In this document: one piece after another, positions 25,227 to 35,273 of the stretch | Layout: every line of letters starts with the position of its first letter | Position numbering within the stretch: position 1 is the stretch's first letter | Source: Acidobacteriota bacterium | GTDB taxonomy: Bacteria; Acidobacteriota; CAIWXX01 | Direction: 5' to 3' | Length of the DNA: 55,695 nucleotides | Assembly (NCBI GenBank): GCA_016191015.1 | Contig: JACPPM010000215.1 | Span: 1-55,695 of the forward strand | Position numbers and translations under genes: made by a program | The notes under the pieces: generated by a model | What the model was told of the DNA's origin: nothing | The model's input: only the letters and a program-made list of their open reading frames with translations | The model's database searches: none

Positions 25227-26216
25227 CTAGCGGCGCATGATGAGGTAGACGGCCGCCCGTGCCAGAAGGTAGGCGAGGAGGAGCAGAATCGCAACCTCGT
25301 GCCGCCGTGCAAAGCGAACGGCCCGCTCGAGGATCGACTCCGGATGCGCCGAAACGGCCTCGCCATCGAGGTATCGCGCGACATCGGCGGCGAGTGCCTC
25401 GACCGATGGGTATCGCGCACCCCGGCTCTCCGCGCAGGCCCGGGCCACGATCGAGCTGAGCGGCTTCGGGATCTGATCGCCATCAGCCAGGATGAACGCG
25501 AGCAGACGGCCGAGGGCCCAGATGTCCGCTCGCACGTCTACACCGGCCTCGCCGCGCTCCTGCTCCGGCGCCATCCAGCCCCGTGTGCCGACGACTGTCC
25601 CCGCGGCAGTGCCTGCGATGAGCCCCGACGGAGCGGGTGCCGAGACCGCGGTTCGGACCTCCTCGTCACCCGCTCCGGCGAGGACCTTGGCCACGCCCCA
25701 GTCCATGACCAGGACCTCGCCGAAAGGGCCGACCATCACGTTCGAAGGCTTGAGGTCGCGGTGCACGACGCCATGGGCGTGGGCGAAGGCCACCGGCTCG
25801 CAGACACGGAGGAAGAGCCGGAGCCGGTCGGGCCGGGAGCGGATGTTCGCGAGATGGGCGTCGAGGCGCTCGCCGCGGACGAGCTTCATGGCGCAGTAGA
25901 CGCGGCCGTCCGCGAGCGTGCCGGTGTCGTGGACCGGGACGAGCCCGGGATGCTCCAGACCGGCCAGAAGCTTCGCCTCTCGCACGAGCCGGCCTGTCAG
26001 GGCCGGCCCTGCGACGATCGGGTCGACGATCTTGAGGGCCACGCGGCGGCCAAGCGCCGAGTCCTCTGCCTCCCAGACCGCCCCCATACCGCCCTCGCCG
26101 ACCAGGCGCACCAGGACATACCGATCGTCGACGTTCGCGCCCTCGATCTCGGAGGTGGCGAGCGAACGGCCGATCTTGTCGAGAGCGCGATCGGAGAGAG
26201 AGGACATCAGCAGCAC
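25227..26216 (-). CDS. Serine/threonine protein kinase (Hanks type), membrane anchored
   Basis: A 329-residue protein. Kinase landmarks: glycine loop GEGGMGAVWEA, Lys62 (VALKIV), catalytic loop HRDLKPSN (Asp154), DWG at 172-174 in place of DFG, GWMAPEQE in the activation segment. One C-terminal membrane helix (VAILLLLAYLLARAAVYLIM) ends the protein with only Arg-Arg after it, so no extracellular sensor domain is present. Starts at GTG 26216 or ATG 26207. It follows the ECF sigma gene with 4 bp between them, so the pair forms one regulatory operon. Confidence 0.9.
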   Translation of the reverse strand: MLLMSSLSDRALDKIGRSLATSEIEGANVDDRYVLVRLVGEGGMGAVWEAEDSALGRRVALKIVDPIVAGPALTGRLVREAKLLAGLEHPGLVPVHDTGTLADGRVYCAMKLVRGERLDAHLANIRSRPDRLRLFLRVCEPVAFAHAHGVVHRDLKPSNVMVGPFGEVLVMDWGVAKVLAGAGDEEVRTAVSAPAPSGLIAGTAAGTVVGTRGWMAPEQERGEAGVDVRADIWALGRLLAFILADGDQIPKPLSSIVARACAESRGARYPSVEALAADVARYLDGEAVSAHPESILERAVRFARRHEVAILLLLAYLLARAAVYLIMRR

Positions 26217-26220
26217 CCTG

Positions 26221-26958
26221 TCATCGGCCCTTGCCCGCCAGGAGGGCGAGCAACGCGCGTGCCTCCTCGCGCGCCTCCTCTTCGCTTATCGCCGTTTCGC
26301 CGAGGAGCCCGCAGAGGATTGACCGCAGCTCACGGCGGGCCGCGGCAAGGTGGTTCGTGACGTCGGTCGGCTTGATCCGGAAGCGTGCGGCGAGCTCGCT
26401 GTACGAGGGTGCCTCTGCACCGGTGGGGCCGGGTTCAGCAACGTCGCGAGCGTGAAAGATCTCGTACCGGATCTCGTGGTTCGATCGGCCCATGCGCCCG
26501 GGTAGCCGCGATCGCCGCTCGAGCTCGGCCACGGCACGCCCCAGGAGGTGCCGGACGAAGGCTCGGTCGAAGAGCGCCTCGGGAGTCTCCGCAGTGCCCG
26601 TCTCAGGAACATCGTCCAGGGTCACGTGTCCCGCGCCGCCGCCTCGCTTCTCGCGGCCGCTGGCCTTCCGGGCGTTCGCGATCTGCCCGTCGAGGCAGAC
26701 GCGAAGGTACGTCCTCAGACGCGAGCGAGACGGGTCGTACCGGGCGAGCCAGTCTTTTTCAACGAGGGCCGTGAAGAATTCCTGTGTGGCGTCCTGGGCG
26801 TCGTCGTCGGAAAGCCGCCAGCGGAGTCGTAGATATGTCCGGACAGGCTCCCAGTAGGCCTCTACGAGGGCTTCGCGCGCCCTCCCGCGAGCCGGCACGT
26901 CTTCTCCCTGGAGCGCCTCCAGGACCGAGAGGCGGGTCTGGGGAAAGGAGAGAGCCAC
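26221..26958 (-). CDS. ECF-like sigma factor paired with a kinase
   Basis: A 245-residue protein from GTG 26958 (the frame is open to 27039). Region 2: LVEAYWEPVRTYLRLRWRLS, DDDAQDATQEFFTALVEKDW, YDPSRSRLRTYLRVCLDGQI. Region 4-like HTH: PSYSELAARFRIKPTDVTNH and LAAARRELRSILCGL. The TQEFF phrase and long inter-region linker fit the sigma factors associated with serine/threonine kinases in Acidobacteriota and Planctomycetota. It probably receives input from the kinase encoded 4 bp downstream. Distinct from the sigma factor at 17373. Confidence 0.85.
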   Translation of the reverse strand: MALSFPQTRLSVLEALQGEDVPARGRAREALVEAYWEPVRTYLRLRWRLSDDDAQDATQEFFTALVEKDWLARYDPSRSRLRTYLRVCLDGQIANARKASGREKRGGGAGHVTLDDVPETGTAETPEALFDRAFVRHLLGRAVAELERRSRLPGRMGRSNHEIRYEIFHARDVAEPGPTGAEAPSYSELAARFRIKPTDVTNHLAAARRELRSILCGLLGETAISEEEAREEARALLALLAGKGR

Positions 26959-27177
26959 TATCGCTCCCGAAAGGACCCGATGCGCATTCCCACCAGCACC
27001 AAGGCGCGGTCGCGCTGGACCGGCGCCCACGCGGCCCACAGATGCATCACGGGGATTTCCATTTTGCCACCATCGTAGAGAAAGGTGGTTCCTGCCCGAA
27101 ATCCACGGTGATGGCCATCGACGCCCCGGTGCGCTCGGAAGCGAAGCCCATGATCATGAATGTATCACCGGCGCTGT

Positions 27178-27299
27178 GTCCGTCAAGGCCGCAGCGGCGA
27201 TTCGGGCGAGTCCAGTCCGTCAGGAAGCACACATGGCGCGGACCAGCTCACCACCTCAACCGGCGAGCAATTCTCAGCTCATTCGTGTCCGAAGCAGGA
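27178..27299 (+). repeat. Diverged relic of the element F/G type
   Basis: CGATTCGGGCGAGTCC at 27195-27210 equals the outer flank of element F (572-587), and CTCAACCGGCGAGCAA near 27255 resembles its loop (TTCAACCGACGAGCAA). The CGCAGATT arms are not recognisable. The interval 26959-27299 otherwise shows no gene. Confidence 0.4.
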
Positions 27300-28244
27300 T
27301 CACTTTCTGCTGACTTCCTGTGTTGCCGCCATTTCAATTCCTTCCGTCTCCGGCTCACCGTAGGCATCCGGGTGCAGGTAGCGGCCGCCTTCATCCGCGG
27401 GCTTCGCTTCCTCTACCGGGATGCGATGCGCGTTCGCGTACGGGTCCTGCCGTATTCCGGTGACCTGCCAGGAGACTCGGAGACCAGGCCGGCCGCCAGC
27501 AACGCGGAATCGGTTCGCTGATATTTCCTCGCTGATGTATACAGGCGCGAAGCCGCCGATGCACGTGAGCTGATAGCGGAAGTCGCGGTTGAACGTGTCG
27601 AACCACTCCGGAAGCTCCACCACCGCCTCTCCGTTCGCGTCCAGCACGGCATTGCCGTTGTAGATGTTCATCATGTCCGGGGATTCGACGAAGGAATGAT
27701 AGAGATACTTGTTCTGAGGATCGAGCGGATGGTCGATCTTGAAAGCTCCGCCGCCCTTCGTCAGAATGCCGGTCACGTTCACGTTGCCGGTGAAGGACCC
27801 GGCTACTCCGGAGGAGGTGGACCCCGTCACGGCTGTCCCGGTCGCGGAGAAGCCGTAGACCCCGGTTCCGGCGTACGAGTAGCCGTACACGCCCCATCCG
27901 TTGGTCAAGCTTTCATCGCGGCCCAAGACACCGGTTCCTTGGGTTCCCGTGGTGACTCCCTTGAGTGATGCTCCGACGATTCCGTTGTTTGAGATCTTGA
28001 GCGTGGCTTCCGATGATGTACCGCTGGCCGTCTATGGTAGGGTCAGCCCGCCGCCGATTGTGAGGGTCTTCTTGCCCGTTTTCGTGACGGTGATATTGGA
28101 CCCAGCCGCCAACTGGACCTTGCCTTTGAGACCGTTCAGGCTCTCTACCCCGCCGGCCTGATCCTCCGCACATGCCGGGCCCGGCCCTCCCGCGAGCCCG
28201 AAGAGGCAACACACCACATAAGCTCCGACTCTTGGATTTCGCAT
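27300..28244 (-). pseudogene. Secreted tail-fibre-like protein gene interrupted by an amber codon
   Basis: The minus-strand frame begins with a signal peptide (VGAYVVCCLFGLAGGPGPAC, start ATG 28244, GGAGC upstream) and NITVTKTGKKTLTIGGGLTLP, meets TAG at 28032-28034 and continues in the same frame with TASGTSSEATLKISNNGIVG. The remainder has GVYGYSYAGTGVYGFSATG repeats and the globular end GAFKIDHPLDPQNKYLYHSF to KPADEGGRYLHPD, typical of large-genome secreted proteins with a tail-fibre-like C-terminus. Without the stop it would be 314 residues. TAG ends normal genes in this window, so readthrough is unlikely; it is a nonsense mutation or a sequence error. Confidence 0.75.
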
Positions 28245-28518
28245 GGATAGCTCCTTTGGCTAGGAATCGATCAATTTCAGGATGCTCCGTCTTTCATCTG
28301 ACAGGGACTTCCACGGGCGAGATAATCGCCCCTCCCGCCAGATCTCATCGTTGTTTTCCCTCAGTTCGCCAATCGCCACCGGCATGGCGCCAACCGGATG
28401 GACGTGCTACATTGACCCGATCCTAGCACACAAGCCAGCGCGACCCGGCGGATTTCGGTCCCGCGCGCATCCTTGCAAACGCTCTGAGGATGTTCCTATA
28501 CTTCAAACGGAAACCTTA

Positions 28519-31095
28519 ATGCCAAAAGAGAGCGATCCAGCGCCTCGTGGCACCAGCACGCCGATGACTGGGCGCATTGTTTCGCACTTCGAGATTCTCG
28601 ACCAGCTCGGGCGGGGTGGCATGGGGGTCATCTACCGCGCGCGCGATCTGACCCTCGATCGCGAAGTGGCGCTCAAGTTTCTACCACCGCACGCCGCAGA
28701 CAGCCCGGAGGATCGCCAGCGGCTGCTGCGCGAGGCGCGCACGGCCTCGCGCCTGGATCATCCCAATGTCTGCACGATATACGAGGTCGGCGAGTCGGAG
28801 GCCGGCGAGCTGTTCGTGGCAATGCCGCGTTACGAGGGAGAGACTCTGGCCACGATGTTGACGCGCGGTCCGCTGCCCCCGGCTGAGGCGCTGGAGCTCA
28901 CCCGGCAGACGGCCGAGGGACTCGCCGCGGCTCACGAGCGCGGCATCGTCCATCGCGATGTCAAGCCGGCCAATCTGTTTCTGACCCGCGGAGGGTGTCT
29001 GAAAGTGCTCGATTTCGGCCTCGCTCGCAGCGCCGATCTGGCCCGCCTGACACAGAACGGGGCGCTCGCAGGCACCCCAGTCTACATGTCGCCCGAGCAG
29101 CTCCGTGGCGAGGACGCCGATGCGAGCTCGGATCTGTGGGCACTCGGCGTGGTTCTGCATGAGCTCCTCAGCGGGGCGCCACCCTTCGTTGGTGACCTCG
29201 GTACGATCGTGCAGGGCATTTTGTCCGCGCCGGCCCCGCCGCTGCCGGCATCTGCGGAGTTCACCGGCCGGCTGGCGGTCGAGGCACTGCTGGCCCGGCT
29301 GCTCGCCAAACAGCGGCGAGACCGCCCTGCCTCCGCAGCCGATGTGTCGCGCGAGCTCGCCCAGCTGCGCGCCGGTCTGGCGTCGAGTGATGCCCCCCCT
29401 TGTGCATCCGACGAGCGACCCACGACCCAGATCGCGAAGCCATCGGTGCCCGAGATGCCCGCCTTGGCCGTACTTGACTTCTCCAATGCCGGCGCCCAGC
29501 CCGACCTCGATTGGCTGACGACCGGTCTCGCTGACAGCCTCGCCGCGCGCCTCAGCCGACTCCAAAGCCTGAGCCTTGTGCCGCGTCCGCTGACCCGCCA
29601 GCGCGCCAGCGCCGCGTCCGGTGATCGGTCCATGCTCGCCGGGAGCCTCGGCGCCCGCTGGCTGCTCGCCGGCTCGTTCCTCGGCATCGGGACGGCGCTG
29701 AGGCTTGAAGGCGAGCTGATCGACGCGGCCACCGGAAAGACCTTCTGCGTGGATCCCGTTGACGGTCTTCTCGGAGACGTCTTCGCGCTCGAAGATCGGC
29801 TGCTGCACCAGATCCTGGCGCTGCTGACGATCCAACCGAGTGACTCGCAGCGCGACCACCTGGCGGCAGCCCTCACGAACGATCTCGCCGCATTCGAGTG
29901 TTTCGCGCGTGCCCGATGTCTGATCAACGAAATGGGTCCGCGTGCCTTCGCACAGGCAGCGCCCTTCCTCGAACGAGCGATTGCGCTTGATCCCAACTAT
30001 GCCTTGGCCCACTCCGGTCTCGGCCAGCTTCGGCTGATGCGCTTCATCGCCACGACAGATCCTGAAGATCTGGCTGCGGGCTCGCGGCACCTCGAGCGCG
30101 CCGCGGGGCTCGATCCGGGGCTCGGCGAGCCGTGGGCCTGGCTCGCCTATGCACGGGCACGCAGCGGCGAGTTTGCGGCGGCGCGCGAGGCGGGCCGCCG
30201 TGCCGTCAGTGCTGAGCCCGAAAACCCGTTCGCCCACTACTTCCGGGGTGTCGCTGGATGGCTCGCGGCGACAATCGGCGGAGACGAGGACGCGTGGTCC
30301 GAAGCGGCGAGTGGCTTCACGCAGACCATTCGCCTGGCACCCCGCTATCCCGCGGCGCCGCAGATGATCGCCTTGGTGCACATGGCGCGAGGCGACTACG
30401 ACCGTGGCGAGGCCATGTTGCGTCGGGCGGCGGAGATCGAGGCATCGGACGACTTCGAGCTCGCTCGCTTCGTCGGCGCGGCCGTCCTGCTCGGCTGGGC
30501 ACGGCTGCGGCGCGGAGCGCGGCAGGAGGCGGCCGATTGCCTGCGCACCGCGGTTGCAACTCTCTCCACCAGCGAGCACGTGTACGCTCCGGCACACCTC
30601 GCACTGGCCCGTGTGGGACTCGGCGAATTGGCAATGCGCGAAAGGCGGCCTGACGAGGCAATGTCGGCCTTCCGTCAAGCTGCCGGTGGTATCGAAGAGA
30701 AGCCGCGCGTACTCGGCGGCGGATGGATCCTCCAGCGCGCACGGCTGGGGATGGCGCGCGCTTTCCGAAAGCTCGGGGTGCCGAGAGAGGCGGAGCGGCT
30801 GCGCGGAGAAGCCATGGCGCTGCGCGCGTCACGGCAGGGCTTCGATTTCAGCGGCATCTGGGAGGGGAGCGAAGCCGACCTCGATGTCGAGCTGGCCGTG
30901 GTGGCGGCAGCCGCTCACCACCGGGAAGAGGCGATCGGCCTCCTCGCTCGAGCCGTCGAACGCGGCTACGCCGATGGAGTTCGTCTGGCCGGCGAGCCGG
31001 CGCTGAGCGAGCTCGCCGGTGAACCGCAGATGGCCCGGATCTGCGAAATCGTCTCGGCACGCGCCGCAGCATGGCGCGAACGCGACCGATTCTGA
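28519..31095 (+). CDS. Serine/threonine kinase fused to TolB-like and TPR domains
   Basis: An 858-residue protein. Kinase domain about 24-290: GRGGMGVIYRA, Lys53, HRDVKPANL (Asp147), DFG at 165-167, GTPVYMSPEQ. A second part (about 315-450) starts LAVLDFSNAGAQPDLDWLTT and GLADSLAARLS, the TolB-like N-terminal fold common in adenylate-cyclase/kinase-TPR proteins. TPR helices follow (AAPFLERAIALDPNYALAHS, LGQLRL). No membrane helix is evident, so it is probably cytoplasmic. The frame is open to 28282; ATG 28519 or 28564 are realistic starts, with weak ribosome sites. It converges on the CHAT protein gene. Confidence 0.88.
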   Translation: MPKESDPAPRGTSTPMTGRIVSHFEILDQLGRGGMGVIYRARDLTLDREVALKFLPPHAADSPEDRQRLLREARTASRLDHPNVCTIYEVGESEAGELFVAMPRYEGETLATMLTRGPLPPAEALELTRQTAEGLAAAHERGIVHRDVKPANLFLTRGGCLKVLDFGLARSADLARLTQNGALAGTPVYMSPEQLRGEDADASSDLWALGVVLHELLSGAPPFVGDLGTIVQGILSAPAPPLPASAEFTGRLAVEALLARLLAKQRRDRPASAADVSRELAQLRAGLASSDAPPCASDERPTTQIAKPSVPEMPALAVLDFSNAGAQPDLDWLTTGLADSLAARLSRLQSLSLVPRPLTRQRASAASGDRSMLAGSLGARWLLAGSFLGIGTALRLEGELIDAATGKTFCVDPVDGLLGDVFALEDRLLHQILALLTIQPSDSQRDHLAAALTNDLAAFECFARARCLINEMGPRAFAQAAPFLERAIALDPNYALAHSGLGQLRLMRFIATTDPEDLAAGSRHLERAAGLDPGLGEPWAWLAYARARSGEFAAAREAGRRAVSAEPENPFAHYFRGVAGWLAATIGGDEDAWSEAASGFTQTIRLAPRYPAAPQMIALVHMARGDYDRGEAMLRRAAEIEASDDFELARFVGAAVLLGWARLRRGARQEAADCLRTAVATLSTSEHVYAPAHLALARVGLGELAMRERRPDEAMSAFRQAAGGIEEKPRVLGGGWILQRARLGMARAFRKLGVPREAERLRGEAMALRASRQGFDFSGIWEGSEADLDVELAVVAAAAHHREEAIGLLARAVERGYADGVRLAGEPALSELAGEPQMARICEIVSARAAAWRERDRF

Positions 31096-31237
31096 TCTCG
31101 CCCCGGCCGCGCCGTGAGCGACCGGGCGTTCCGCGGACCTGCTCCGCGAGATCGCCGGAGGCCAGGCGGGGAGGATCAGCCGGCAGCATGGCGGCGTGTC
31201 CTACGTCTGCCGGGCGGACTCGAATCCCTCGCCGAGC

Positions 31238-34201
31238 TCATCTGGGTCCGGTACTATCCTCCTCCGCGCCTCCCAGGATGATGAAGGGCGCCCAGAAAAA
31301 CGGGTGACTCGTCGCCGGATCGCGCCTCACGGAGAGCTGCGCCTCTTGCAGCGCGGTTGAAGCGGAGGCCCCCTTCACGAGCTTTTCGTAGAAAACTCGC
31401 ATGAGGCGGGCGGTGGCTTCGTCGCTGACCAGCCAGAGCGTGGCGACGATTGCGGAGGCCCCGGCTCGCTGGAATTGGTAGGCGAGTCCGCTGATCTCAC
31501 CGCCCTCACTTCTTGCGCCCAGCGCCGTTTCGCAGGCGCTCAGAACGACAAGGCGGCACGAGCGGAAATCGAGCGCAGGTATTTCAGAATAGCCGAGCCT
31601 GCCCGGCATTCCCTCCTTGTCTGCGAAGAGAATGTAGGAAAGTGTCGGGAGATCGGCATCCAGCACGCCGTGCGTCGCCATGTGCACCACATCGTGGCCG
31701 CGAACCTCGGAGCGCAAAGCCGCTTTGGTCGCGTGTTCATGGAGCAGCCCCTTCGTCCCCGGTACGATCTCCGCGATCGCTCTGACCTCCACGTCGGCCT
31801 CGGGAAGACTTCCATCTGGATTCCCGAACGCAAGAACATGGGGCGTACCCCTGCTTTGGCTTCGTCCAACCTCGAGTGCCCCCAGTGAGGTCAGGTTCAC
31901 GATTCGGAATTTCTCGACAAGGAACTGCTTTCCATCAAAGAGGGCTTGGAAGGGCACGTACCTGAGTCTGCTGGTCGGGCTGACCATGAGGACGCGGACA
32001 GAGTGCAGATCTCTCTCCACAGGAGAGATGATCCAGTCGTAGAGCCGGCGGGCAGCCGGCAGAAAGGTCGTCGCGCCGGTGTCCTTCCGCGAGGGGCGCG
32101 ACGCGTACTTTCTGAGACGCGAGATCTCGGCGGCCACCACTTCGGCCCTCACATCCGCGGTTCGATATGTCACGAGGTCGGGTGTGACCACGAAGGTGAC
32201 AAGCCGTTCGGGCAACATCATGGGCGCGATGATCATCGTGCCGGGTGTGAGGTACTTCTGGATCCTCTCCAGTTCCATCGGCCGGATCGTGAGGCTGTCG
32301 AATTGGGGGGAAGCCTCGAGCTCGTCGACGAAAGCCGCGAGCCGGATTCGCGCCGCATCCAGCTCAGCCTCGATCCTCGTGATCTTCTCCTGGTCCGGGG
32401 CCCCCCTGCTCTGTTCCTCCTGGATGCTACGGACGAGCGCGAATTCGTTGGCCTGCAGCCCGCTCTGCACTGACTGTACCTGGCGTTCTTCCTCGCTAGC
32501 CGGCCGGCTGCGCGCCCGGTTGTAGAGCTCGAGCAGCTCACCGCTCTGCCCGAGTTGCACATAGCGGAGGGCGTCCTTCTCCCGGTGCCGGGAGAGGAGG
32601 AGGTCAACCAGCTCCTCGAACACCTTTGACTTGTCCGAGAGGAACTGCTCGGGTTCAACACTCAGCGCGTCCGCACTGACCCGGATCCTTTGGATTGTCT
32701 CCACCGATTTTTCATAGAAGCGGATTGCCTCGTCTGCCTTGCCTATGTCGTTGTGGATCTTCCCAATGAGGTAGTTTCCCTCCCAGAGAGTGGGCAGATC
32801 AGAAAGGGACTCGGCGATCTGAACGCTCTCAACCAAATCGGTGAGAGCTGCCTGTGGCTTGTGGTCCTGATATCTGAGCCGGCCGGCAGAGAGGAGAGTA
32901 GCTGCGATTCCTTGTCGATCACCGATTTCGCGACGGATTCGCAATGCCTCCCCGAAATCGGCGTAGGCAGTGACCTGCTGACCGCTGGCCGCGTGGGATT
33001 CACCTAGATTATGCAGAGCTCCCGCCTCGCCATGTCTGTCACCAGCTTTGCGGTACATGGCCAGCGCCTCCTGGTGCCCGTCAAGCGCGGATCGGAGATC
33101 ACCGCGATCGCGGTAGATGGAGGCGATGTTGTCGAGGGAGTCGGCGATCTCGCGGGGATTGCCGAGCTGGCGCCGGATCGCCAGCGCTTCTTCCAGTTTC
33201 TCTCTGGCGAGCGCCGTGTCGGAGACGCGGAGGTGCACTGCGCCAATGTCGTTGAGAAGTGTCGCCTCAGCCTGCCTGTGTCCCGCTCGCCGGTAGGTTT
33301 CGAGTGCCTCGGCGTAGGCCTGGAGAGCCTCGGCGTAGTCGCCTCTCCAGTAGTGAGCGAGGCCGAGGTTCGTGGCAGCCGCCGCCGCATTCATGCTGTC
33401 GCCCAGTTTCTCTCGGATGTTGAGCGACTCGGCGAATCGGGCGCGGGCCGACTCGTATGATCCCGTCTGGAGATCGACCAGGCCCAGGTTGTTGAGCGCA
33501 CCAGCCTCCCCTGCCTCGTCCCTGAGCGCACGGAATGTCGCCAATGCCTGCTCGAGCACCTCGCGGGCTTTCGCGAATTCGGCCATGTCACGATACACAG
33601 CTCCCATGTTTGTGCGCACCTGAGCAGAGGGCCGGACTGCGCCCTGCGCCTCGAAAGTCGAAGCTGCGCGGTCGTACGAGGCCAGGGCGTGGGGAGTATC
33701 ACCCAGCGCGAGATAGACGTTGCCGATACTGTTGCAGACGGCGCCGACAGCCAGAGGGTTTGGCGAACGAGGTGCGAATTCGAGGGCCTGGCTGAGGACG
33801 GAGAGGCTCTCCTCGTTCCGTCCGAGTCTGAGGAGCATTGCCCCCATCTGGTTCAAGGCCGTGACCAGTTGCCCCGGCTCACCGTCGTCGGCGAGGATCG
33901 TACGGGCACGTTCGATGGGCTCGAGAGCCTCTGCTGTGCGCCCGGCTGCATCCAGGGCCGTCGCTGCTCTGATCCAACATCGTGCCGCATCGCTTGGCGC
34001 CGCTGCCAGCAGGAACGCTTCCCCGGCACGCTGAAAGGTGTCGGCGGCGTCGATCAGCCTGCTGTCGGAGAGCTGTGATTCGGCCTGGCGGAGGAGATCG
34101 CGCGCCTGCTCGGTGTCCGCCTCAGCAGCGCTGAGCAATGCGGAACCGACGACAATGACGGCGCACATCGCCATCCGCGCGGGCGATGCCAGCCTCGTCA
34201 C
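31238..34201 (-). CDS. Exported TPR-CHAT caspase-like protease (second)
   Basis: A 987-residue protein from GTG 34201, which overlaps the stop of the previous gene (GTGA). Signal peptide about 1-28 (MAMCAVIVVGSALLSAAEA). About twelve TPRs follow (ASYDRAASTFEAQGAVRPSA, NNLGLVDLQTGSYESARARF), then a coiled-coil-like linker (QVQSVQSGLQANEFALVRSI). C-terminal CHAT domain with His844 (HMATHG) and Cys890 (LSACET) and the ending HPFFWAPFIILGG. Related in layout but not closely to the protein at 13500. Coupled to an exported protein of unknown function, its likely partner or substrate; no sigma/anti-sigma genes adjoin this copy. Confidence 0.9.
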   Translation of the reverse strand: MTRLASPARMAMCAVIVVGSALLSAAEADTEQARDLLRQAESQLSDSRLIDAADTFQRAGEAFLLAAAPSDAARCWIRAATALDAAGRTAEALEPIERARTILADDGEPGQLVTALNQMGAMLLRLGRNEESLSVLSQALEFAPRSPNPLAVGAVCNSIGNVYLALGDTPHALASYDRAASTFEAQGAVRPSAQVRTNMGAVYRDMAEFAKAREVLEQALATFRALRDEAGEAGALNNLGLVDLQTGSYESARARFAESLNIREKLGDSMNAAAAATNLGLAHYWRGDYAEALQAYAEALETYRRAGHRQAEATLLNDIGAVHLRVSDTALAREKLEEALAIRRQLGNPREIADSLDNIASIYRDRGDLRSALDGHQEALAMYRKAGDRHGEAGALHNLGESHAASGQQVTAYADFGEALRIRREIGDRQGIAATLLSAGRLRYQDHKPQAALTDLVESVQIAESLSDLPTLWEGNYLIGKIHNDIGKADEAIRFYEKSVETIQRIRVSADALSVEPEQFLSDKSKVFEELVDLLLSRHREKDALRYVQLGQSGELLELYNRARSRPASEEERQVQSVQSGLQANEFALVRSIQEEQSRGAPDQEKITRIEAELDAARIRLAAFVDELEASPQFDSLTIRPMELERIQKYLTPGTMIIAPMMLPERLVTFVVTPDLVTYRTADVRAEVVAAEISRLRKYASRPSRKDTGATTFLPAARRLYDWIISPVERDLHSVRVLMVSPTSRLRYVPFQALFDGKQFLVEKFRIVNLTSLGALEVGRSQSRGTPHVLAFGNPDGSLPEADVEVRAIAEIVPGTKGLLHEHATKAALRSEVRGHDVVHMATHGVLDADLPTLSYILFADKEGMPGRLGYSEIPALDFRSCRLVVLSACETALGARSEGGEISGLAYQFQRAGASAIVATLWLVSDEATARLMRVFYEKLVKGASASTALQEAQLSVRRDPATSHPFFWAPFIILGGAEEDSTGPR

Positions 34202-35115
34202 TGACCCGTATCCTCGGGTGTGGCCAGGGGCGTGACGAAGTCCATCGGTTTCATCCACGCACCGAAGCGGCGCCATTCCGTCACAAGGTCCACGTGAACC
34301 TGCAGGTACTTCACCTCCTTCCTGACCCGCAGCATCGCCGCACACTGATGAATTCCCTCGATGCCGAATTGCTCGGAGTCCTGCCACGTCCAGCCGAATT
34401 CCGTATCCCCGCTCTGATAGGCGATCTGGTTCGGCGTGTCCTTGGTGGGAAAGAACCCCCTGAAGGCCGCCGTAACGCCCGACACGACACCCTCGATAGG
34501 TCCCATGTAGCGCGTGAACAGGCTGACACTGTCCATGGCCTTCGTCACATCCGAGACGCCCGTCCGATAGACCGATTCGCTCGGATAGATCGCGAGCACG
34601 ACGACCGCCTGTTTCTCCACGTCGACGACAGACTTGTGTGGCACCTCCACGGCCTGCGCGGTCGGAGCGGCCGGCACAATCGCAAGCGGGCGTTTCGATG
34701 CGTCGAGTCCGACGATGCGGACATGCGCGTTCATCTTCTGCAACTCGGTCCGCCTGCCCACGTCCGGGCTGCTGTCGCCCGAGCCCAGCTCCTCCTCGGT
34801 GATAATCCTCGCCGCCGCGCTGATCGTGAGGGCCAAGGATGGGAAGGCATACTGCTCGACGATCGATCGTTCGAGCATGCTCGCCGACGGACCGCTCTGA
34901 ATCGATCCGCTCGGTCCCTGGTACACCATCACGTAGGTCGTTGTGAACGCAGTGGGGGGCTTTGATGCGCCTCTCACCCGAATCGGCTCTTCGTCGGGGT
35001 TCAGGAAGTAGGGTTTCGTTTGCCCTTCGGTTATCTCAACGGCTTGAGCCGAGCCGAGGCGGGGACCGAGGGCACAGGCCACGACGACACACACGACGCA
35101 CGCTCGAATATTCAC
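34198..35115 (-). CDS. Exported protein of unknown function, partner of TPR-CHAT protease
   Basis: A 305-residue protein from GTG 35115 (GAGAGGCTCC upstream) with signal peptide RACVVCVVVACALGPRLGSA. The mature part has mixed alpha/beta composition, for example TEGQTKPYFLNPDEEPIRVR, TAFTTTYVMVYQGPSGSIQS, NAHVRIVGLDASKRPLAIVP and VEKQAVVVLAIYPSESVYRT. No family is recognised. Its stop overlaps the GTG of the CHAT gene, a strong sign of a functional pair. The upstream frame to 35166 is open but less likely. Confidence 0.75.
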   Translation of the reverse strand: MNIRACVVCVVVACALGPRLGSAQAVEITEGQTKPYFLNPDEEPIRVRGASKPPTAFTTTYVMVYQGPSGSIQSGPSASMLERSIVEQYAFPSLALTISAAARIITEEELGSGDSSPDVGRRTELQKMNAHVRIVGLDASKRPLAIVPAAPTAQAVEVPHKSVVDVEKQAVVVLAIYPSESVYRTGVSDVTKAMDSVSLFTRYMGPIEGVVSGVTAAFRGFFPTKDTPNQIAYQSGDTEFGWTWQDSEQFGIEGIHQCAAMLRVRKEVKYLQVHVDLVTEWRRFGAWMKPMDFVTPLATPEDTGQ

Positions 35116-35273
35116 GGAGCCTCTCGTTTGATCGCTAGTATATCCGGCGACGGGAACAAACCTCAAGTGCGGCTACCAGGAACGTTTGACGAGCCCTCCA
35201 TGCTCGGCTAGGATTGGAGAAACAGTCCACGAATCAATAGGAACAGCTCTGAGCGGGGGAAAGGAGTCATGCC

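Noticed and set aside
27300-28244. Amber codon reassignment
   Set aside because: Several sound genes end in TAG (for example 2390, 13338, 22961, 49136), so TAG functions as a stop in this genome.
28681-30678. Long antisense frame (665 codons) opposite the kinase-TPR gene
   Set aside because: It mirrors the high third-position GC of the sense gene; its translation lacks any domain, while the sense frame has complete kinase motifs.
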